Program-made: the position numbers and the translations under genes
NCBI GenBank assembly: GCA_021163465.1
Contig: JAGGWU010000165.1
Coordinates: 1 to 17,949 of the forward strand
Direction of reading: 5' to 3'
DNA: 17,949 nucleotides
Source: Candidatus Bipolaricaulota bacterium
GTDB taxonomy: Bacteria > Bipolaricaulota > Bipolaricaulia > Bipolaricaulales > Bipolaricaulaceae
Shown: one piece after another, positions 13,461 through 17,949 of the stretch
How positions within the stretch are numbered: the first letter of the stretch is position 1
Layout: each line of letters begins with the position of its first letter
The notes under the pieces: model-generated
Databases searched by the model: none
Seen by the model: only the letters and a program-made list of their open reading frames with translations
Told to the model about the DNA's origin: nothing

Positions 13461-16295
13461 ATGGACGGTGGCCGAAGGGGATCGATCTGTGCACTGGCGG
13501 CTTTCGTCTCCCTCGCGGTGCATCTGGCCGCTTTTGGGGGGCCATACTCCGTGGAGGTGATCGCCACCCCTCCCAAGGTGGCGAACCCGGGGGAGATCGT
13601 CACCCACGTTTTCACCATCGAAAATTTGGGCACCGAGGACGATTTTTACCTTTTGGAGTTGGAGATCCCCCAGGGTTGGGATTTCTTTCCCGAGATGGAG
13701 GCGGTGTTCGTGCGCGCCGGGGAAGCGGAGTACGTTTTCGTGAACTTGGTCGTACCCCCAAGCGCCCCTGCCGGGACCTATTCGGTCGTCCTCCGGGCGA
13801 CCTCCTCCGGGGACCCTAAGATCAGCGCCGAGGCGGGGACGAAGGTCGAGGTCCTTCCCCGCCGGGATTTCGAGCTTTCCTGGCGCGATCCCCCCGAAAG
13901 ACTCCAGGTAGGACGGGAGGCGGTGTGGACGTTTCTCCTCGAAAATACGGGCAACGTCCCCGATACCTACTTGGTGAAGCTCGAGCGGTTCGGGGAGTGG
14001 GAAGCAGAGGTGTCTGCTCCGGAGGTGCACCTCCTTCCCGGGGAGGAAGAGGCGGTGGAGGTTTTGGCCCGGGTTCCGTCCCGGGCGCGGGCGGGGAGCA
14101 GTTACACCCTGCGGATCATCGTCACCTCGGCCCATGACCCAACCTGCGTCAAGGAGCTCAGGGCCTCCGGCCGGTTTCTCCCGCCGCCTCCCGAGCTCGT
14201 TCCCCGGAGCCTCTATCCCCGATGGGATGTGACCTTGGGGGCGGCACTCGATTCCGAAGGCGACCCACGCTTTTCCTTCCGGGGCACCGGGGACATCGAG
14301 TTCTTCGACTACCGGGTCGACGCGGGCATGGAGGCCTCGCCGGACGGCTTGGGAGGGCTCCGCCTGCGTTGGGAAGGGCACGGGAAAAGCTTCTTCCTCC
14401 ACGGCGGGGGGATCGCGGGGCTTTTGCTCGGCGTCTCGGGAAAGCCCTTGTTCGGTGGGGAGATCGAGGGGCTGGGCCGGTGGCGGGCGCTCTTCACTCC
14501 CTCCACCAAGGGCCTCTCCGTTACCGGGGAAGGAGAGGGGGTGACCTTCAACTTCGTTTGGGGAGGGGATTCGCGCGCAGGCCATTCCTTTCGGGATATC
14601 GGGTTTCGGTGGAGCCCCGAAGACCGCTTCTCCTTTTGGGGAACCATCTCCCAGGGGGAGGACCTTTCCTCTACGGGCACGGCCGTGCAGATGGGGGGTG
14701 AGCTTTCCCTTCCGGGCTCCCGGTTACGATGCACTTGCCTTTGTATCTCACCGGGGTATCCCCGTCAGGGGATGCGGGATGAGCTTTCCTTCCGCTGGGA
14801 AAGCTTGCGCGCTTCCCTCCCCCTGGAGCTCAGGTATCGGTTCGTCTCCGTTGCCCGGGAAACTCCGGCGGAAAGGCTTGTATCCCACGAGCTTCGGGTC
14901 CCTTTTTCGCTGGATGCGCCGCTTCGGCCACGGCTGGAGCTGGGCTATATCAGGCGTTACGCCGAACCTCCCCCTCCGGACGTGGACGAGCAAGTCCTCT
15001 CCGCACGTCTCTCCCTCCGTGGGGAGGCGCCCATTTCCTGGAATATCTCCCTCGACAGTTCGTTCACGGAGGACTTCGTTGCCGGGACCACCGTGGGGAG
15101 GCTTTCCCTTTCCGGAGGCCTCACCATCCGGGCCGAGGTCGTGGAGCTTTCCTTCCGTGCCGGGGTGACAGGGGCGTTGGGCATCGGGGCGGAACCCCCC
15201 ACCTCGTCGTTCACCCTCAGGGCGAGGTTTCCCGGGGTATTGGGGAGCCCTGATCTGGTCTTTCGCGCTGGAGGAGAGAGGGCCGAGCTTTCGTGCTCCT
15301 TCCGCGATGTCCCCACGGGGGAAGAGGGCGAGGCCTCGGGACGCCTGACCTATACCTTGGAGGAGGGCGCATCACGATGGGAAGCGAGCCTTTCCCTCAG
15401 CTTCCCCGCCGACTTTCCCTTCCTCGGGCCCACCCGGGGGAGGATCCGGGGTCGGATCTTCCTGGACCGGGACGGCGACCATGCCTTCGGCCCCGGGGAC
15501 GAAGGGGTGGAAGGTGTGTTACTGGAGACCAACGGTGCCGAAGCCTTGAGCGGGGACGAGGGGATCTTCGCGTTTCCTCCCCTCCTTCCCGGAAGATACC
15601 GGATCACTTTTGTGGAACCCCCTCCGGAGTTCGTCCCGCTCCTTCCCCTGCCGGAGGTGAGGGTGGAGCGGGGGAAGGAGGTGGTGGTGGAGATACCGCT
15701 ACGTCCGCGGGCGTGGCTCAAGGTCCACGTTTTCCATGACGCCGACAAGGACGGTTTACACGATCCCGGAGAGGCCGGGATCCCCGGGGTGGAAGCGGTG
15801 GTCTCCGGGGAAGGGGGAACGTGGCGGTTGAGGACGGATGCCGCCGGCCTTGTCTCCTTGGAGCTTCCGCCGGGACGCTACACGGTCAGGCTGATCGAGG
15901 AGAGCCTCCCCGAGCGGTACGTTCTCACCACCACGGGGGAGGTCGAGGTGGAGGTGCCGGAGTATGGGACCGCGGAGGCGGCCTTCGGCGCTTACCGCAA
16001 GCCGAAGCCGGTGGTGGTGACCTTCGGCCCTCCCATCGCCGCTATCTCCTATTCGCCCCAGAGTCCCCGTGTGGGGGAGCCGGTGCGCTTCTCGGGCGCC
16101 GGAAGCAAGGCCTTCAACGCCGAGATCGTGGAATATCGCTGGGAGTTCCGTCTTGGTCCACGCGCCTTGGGCGCGACCGGGGCGGAGGTCACCGTCTCCT
16201 TTCCCGAACCCGGCCGGTGGACGGTGACCCTGATCGTCACTGACTCCAACGGGCTTATCGGGGCGAAGCGGGTAATAGTAGAGGTTTCTCCTTAA
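13461..16295 (+). CDS. Large Ig / outer-membrane barrel / SdrB-like / PKD protein, candidate usher
   Basis: This 944-residue protein has an N-terminal signal (to about residue 25). Two NEW3-like Ig domains follow at about 26-128 and 129-235 (VFTIENLGTEDDFYLLEL; WTFLLENTGNVPDTYLVKL). Residues about 245-660 are long runs of short alternating strands with aromatic ends and charged turns, as in an outer-membrane barrel; a C424-T-C-L-C428 cluster lies within. Two SdrB/CNA-B-like domains come next: FLDRDGDHAFGPGDEG (about 665) and VFHDADKDGLHDPGEAG (about 752). A PKD domain (857-944, VEYRWEF) ends the protein. Position after a PapD-like chaperone and plug-like Ig modules around a barrel suggest an usher, but I see no FimD-type N-terminal domain. 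The start at 13461 follows an in-frame TGA at 13455 and has a weak Shine-Dalgarno sequence. The 104-bp gap before it shows no clear promoter. Confidence 0.8.
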   Translation: MDGGRRGSICALAAFVSLAVHLAAFGGPYSVEVIATPPKVANPGEIVTHVFTIENLGTEDDFYLLELEIPQGWDFFPEMEAVFVRAGEAEYVFVNLVVPPSAPAGTYSVVLRATSSGDPKISAEAGTKVEVLPRRDFELSWRDPPERLQVGREAVWTFLLENTGNVPDTYLVKLERFGEWEAEVSAPEVHLLPGEEEAVEVLARVPSRARAGSSYTLRIIVTSAHDPTCVKELRASGRFLPPPPELVPRSLYPRWDVTLGAALDSEGDPRFSFRGTGDIEFFDYRVDAGMEASPDGLGGLRLRWEGHGKSFFLHGGGIAGLLLGVSGKPLFGGEIEGLGRWRALFTPSTKGLSVTGEGEGVTFNFVWGGDSRAGHSFRDIGFRWSPEDRFSFWGTISQGEDLSSTGTAVQMGGELSLPGSRLRCTCLCISPGYPRQGMRDELSFRWESLRASLPLELRYRFVSVARETPAERLVSHELRVPFSLDAPLRPRLELGYIRRYAEPPPPDVDEQVLSARLSLRGEAPISWNISLDSSFTEDFVAGTTVGRLSLSGGLTIRAEVVELSFRAGVTGALGIGAEPPTSSFTLRARFPGVLGSPDLVFRAGGERAELSCSFRDVPTGEEGEASGRLTYTLEEGASRWEASLSLSFPADFPFLGPTRGRIRGRIFLDRDGDHAFGPGDEGVEGVLLETNGAEALSGDEGIFAFPPLLPGRYRITFVEPPPEFVPLLPLPEVRVERGKEVVVEIPLRPRAWLKVHVFHDADKDGLHDPGEAGIPGVEAVVSGEGGTWRLRTDAAGLVSLELPPGRYTVRLIEESLPERYVLTTTGEVEVEVPEYGTAEAAFGAYRKPKPVVVTFGPPIAAISYSPQSPRVGEPVRFSGAGSKAFNAEIVEYRWEFRLGPRALGATGAEVTVSFPEPGRWTVTLIVTDSNGLIGAKRVIVEVSP

Positions 16296-16352
16296 GCTTT
16301 TTGAGTTGTCGAGCGCGGATGCGTTGGGCATGATCCTTTCGGGTGATCGAGG

Positions 16353-17744
16353 GTGAAGGGAAAGGCGGAGGTGCTCGTCATCGGCGGGGGGACCGCGGGG
16401 TATTCCGCGGCCATCCGCGCCGCCAAACTCGGGAGGTCCGTGGTCCTCGTGGAGAAGGATGAAGCCTTGGGGGGTACGTGCCTCAACCGCGGCTGCATCC
16501 CTACCAAGGCCCTCCTCCATGCCGCGGGGCTCCTGCGGGAGCTCTCCGGGGCCCGGAAGCTGGGCATCGAGGCAAGCGATGTTTCGCTCAGCTGGGGGAA
16601 GCTTCAGGCGTGGAAGGATTCCGTGGTGCGGCGCCTCTCCCAAGGGGTCAGATTCCTTTGCGAACGAAACGGGGTCGAACTCATAAGGGGGACCGCCCGG
16701 TTCGTCTCCCCGAGGCGCGTGCGGGTGGAGGGGGCGGACGTGGAGCTCGAGGTGGATGCGGTGGTCGTGGCCACGGGCTCGGCCCCCGTGGAGCTCCCGG
16801 GGCTCGAGTTCGACGGGGAAATGGTAATCTCATCCCGGGAGGCCCTCTCCCTCCCCAAAAGGCCCGAGCGGATCCTCATCGTGGGGGGAGGGTACATCGG
16901 GATGGAGCTCGGGACCTTCTTCGCCTGCGTGGGGACCGAGGTCGTGGTGGTGGAGCTTTTGGATCGGGTCCTCCCGGGGATCGATCCCGAGCTCGTCTCC
17001 CATGTTGCCCGAGGGCTTCCGCAGTTGGGGGTAGAAGTCCACACGAAAAGCCGGGTAATCGGGTTGGAGAGGTCCCAAGCGGGGATAGCCGCCCGGGTTC
17101 AGGGGCCCGGCGGGAAGGAGTTCACAGTGGAGGCGGAGCTCGCGTTGGTCACCGTGGGGCGGCGGCCCTTCGCCGAGGGGCTGGGATTGGAGGAACTGGG
17201 GGTCGAGCGGGACGAACGGGGGTTCATCCGGGTGAACGAGCGCCTCGAAACCTCCGTTCCCGGGATCTACGCCGTGGGGGACGTGGTCCCCGGGCCGATG
17301 CTCGCCCACCGGGCCCATTGGGACGGAAAGAGGGCTGCGGAGATCATTTGTGGTCGCGAACCCAAAGAGAGGCCCCCGGTCCCGGCGGTGGTGTTCACCT
17401 CGCCTGAGATCGCCACCGTGGGCCTCGCGGAGACCGAGGCGAGGGAGCGCGGATATGATGTCGTCATCGGAAAATTTCCCTTCACTGCCTCGGGGCGGGC
17501 CCTCACCCTGGGGGACAACCGCGGCCTGGCGAAGGTCATCGCCGAGAAGGGATCGAAAAGGATCCTCGGGGTGGGGATCGTGGGGCCGTGGGCCTCGGAG
17601 CTGATCGGCGAGGCCTCGCTGGCGCTTCATAAGGGCTTAACCTTGGGGGAGTTCGCCGCGGCGATCCGCCCCCATCCCACCCTGTCCGAGGCCCTGGGGG
17701 AGGCGGCGGAGGTGCCCTTGGGCGGGGCGATACACGTGCTCTGA
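16353..17744 (+). CDS. lpdA: Dihydrolipoyl dehydrogenase
   Basis: This 463-residue FAD/NAD flavoenzyme reoxidises dihydrolipoyl groups on E2 or glycine-cleavage H-protein. The FAD loop is VLVIGGGTAG (8-16), followed by the redox pair C43/C48 in GGTCLNRGCIPTK. The NAD loop ILIVGGGYIGMELG and the second FAD motif GIYAVGDVVPGPMLAH are present. The C-terminal dimer motif HPTLSEALGEAA places the catalytic pair at H441/E446. Length is normal. The start is GTG at 16353 with a GAGGG Shine-Dalgarno sequence. It lies 57 bp after the barrel protein and 6 bp before the next gene. It could serve as the L-protein for the GcvT fusion upstream or a 2-oxoacid dehydrogenase; the window does not decide. Confidence 0.95.
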   Translation: MKGKAEVLVIGGGTAGYSAAIRAAKLGRSVVLVEKDEALGGTCLNRGCIPTKALLHAAGLLRELSGARKLGIEASDVSLSWGKLQAWKDSVVRRLSQGVRFLCERNGVELIRGTARFVSPRRVRVEGADVELEVDAVVVATGSAPVELPGLEFDGEMVISSREALSLPKRPERILIVGGGYIGMELGTFFACVGTEVVVVELLDRVLPGIDPELVSHVARGLPQLGVEVHTKSRVIGLERSQAGIAARVQGPGGKEFTVEAELALVTVGRRPFAEGLGLEELGVERDERGFIRVNERLETSVPGIYAVGDVVPGPMLAHRAHWDGKRAAEIICGREPKERPPVPAVVFTSPEIATVGLAETEARERGYDVVIGKFPFTASGRALTLGDNRGLAKVIAEKGSKRILGVGIVGPWASELIGEASLALHKGLTLGEFAAAIRPHPTLSEALGEAAEVPLGGAIHVL

Positions 17745-17750
17745 CCCCGG

Positions 17751-17949
17751 ATGGAAGCCCTCATCACCCGGCTTTCGGGCGGGAACCCGGTCCTTCAGGG
17801 CCTTTTAGGCGGCATCGTTATCACCCTGTTCAATACCCTGGGGGCGCTGCTTGTGGTGGTGTGGCGCCGGCCGCGGGAGGGGCTTTTGGACGGGGCCCTG
17901 GGGTTCGCCGCCGGGGTGATGCTCACCGCCAGCTTCACCAGCCTCATCC
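17751..17949 (+). CDS. ZIP-family metal transporter, N-terminal part (cut by window edge)
   Basis: An ATG at 17751, 6 bp after the lpdA stop, opens a frame that runs off the window (66 complete codons visible). The protein has a first membrane helix (GLLGGIVITLFNTLGALLVVVW), a charged loop RRPREG, and a second helix LLDGALGFAAGVMLTASFTSLI. The LGFAAGVMLxASFxSL pattern is typical of ZIP/GufA-type divalent metal (zinc) importers; the metal-binding helices 4 and 5 lie beyond the edge. It probably shares a transcript with lpdA. Confidence 0.85.
   Translation, partial: MEALITRLSGGNPVLQGLLGGIVITLFNTLGALLVVVWRRPREGLLDGALGFAAGVMLTASFTSLI

Noticed and set aside
16306..16334. Promoter TTGTCG, 17 bp, CATGAT before lpdA
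   Set aside because: Each box matches only four of six consensus bases, which is expected by chance in a gap of this size. It is too weak to list as a feature.

Overview
This window comes from a GC-rich bacterium. The bacterial markers are bS6, SSB, bS18, a c-di-GMP riboswitch and an intrinsic terminator. Two lipoproteins, a putative outer-membrane barrel, a PapD-like periplasmic chaperone and a very large barrel protein all suggest a two-membrane (diderm) envelope. The mix of PKD-rich surface proteins, an unusual SHMT-GcvT fusion and an archaeal-type TrmY points to a deep, poorly cultured phylum. Bipolaricaulota (Acetothermia/OP1) is my best guess; it is an inference from gene content, not something proven here. 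Every gene I can support is on the + strand.

Layout. (1) Positions 1-258 hold the 3' end of a transposase, followed at once by a strong sigma70-type promoter (280-308). (2) Positions 345-7181 are a tightly packed, often overlapping run: rpsF-ssb-rpsR, a nucleotidyltransferase-like protein of unknown role, a 1092-residue fusion of serine hydroxymethyltransferase (GlyA) with the glycine-cleavage T-protein (GcvT), trmY, a DUF2007-type small protein and pcm. The fusion gene carries three arrays of a 7-bp repeat inside its reading frame, at the two domain junctions and inside the middle domain. (3) Positions 7291-9293 encode a putative outer-membrane barrel and two tandem paralogous PKD-domain lipoproteins, ending at a clear intrinsic terminator (9329-9357). 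(4) Positions 9382-16295 form a separate unit. It has its own promoter, a c-di-GMP-I (GEMM-I) riboswitch whose expression platform sequesters the Shine-Dalgarno sequence, two secreted proteins whose mature ends both begin DTGGS, a secreted DNRLRE-like protein, a PapD-like chaperone and a 944-residue Ig/barrel/SdrB-like/PKD protein that could act as an usher. (5) Positions 16353-17949 hold dihydrolipoyl dehydrogenase and the start of a ZIP-family metal transporter.

How it may work. The fusion could pass 5,10-methylene-THF made by GcvT from one glycine directly to SHMT, which adds it to a second glycine to make serine. The dihydrolipoyl dehydrogenase further downstream could be the L-protein of the same glycine cleavage system. 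The most interesting region is 9382-16295. I read it as a c-di-GMP-switched surface-fibre or adhesin system of chaperone-usher-like logic that does not match a standard chaperone-usher operon. RNA pairing predicts that it is ON when c-di-GMP is bound. The usher and subunit roles are inferred from gene order and architecture, whereas the riboswitch and its pairing can be read directly from the sequence.
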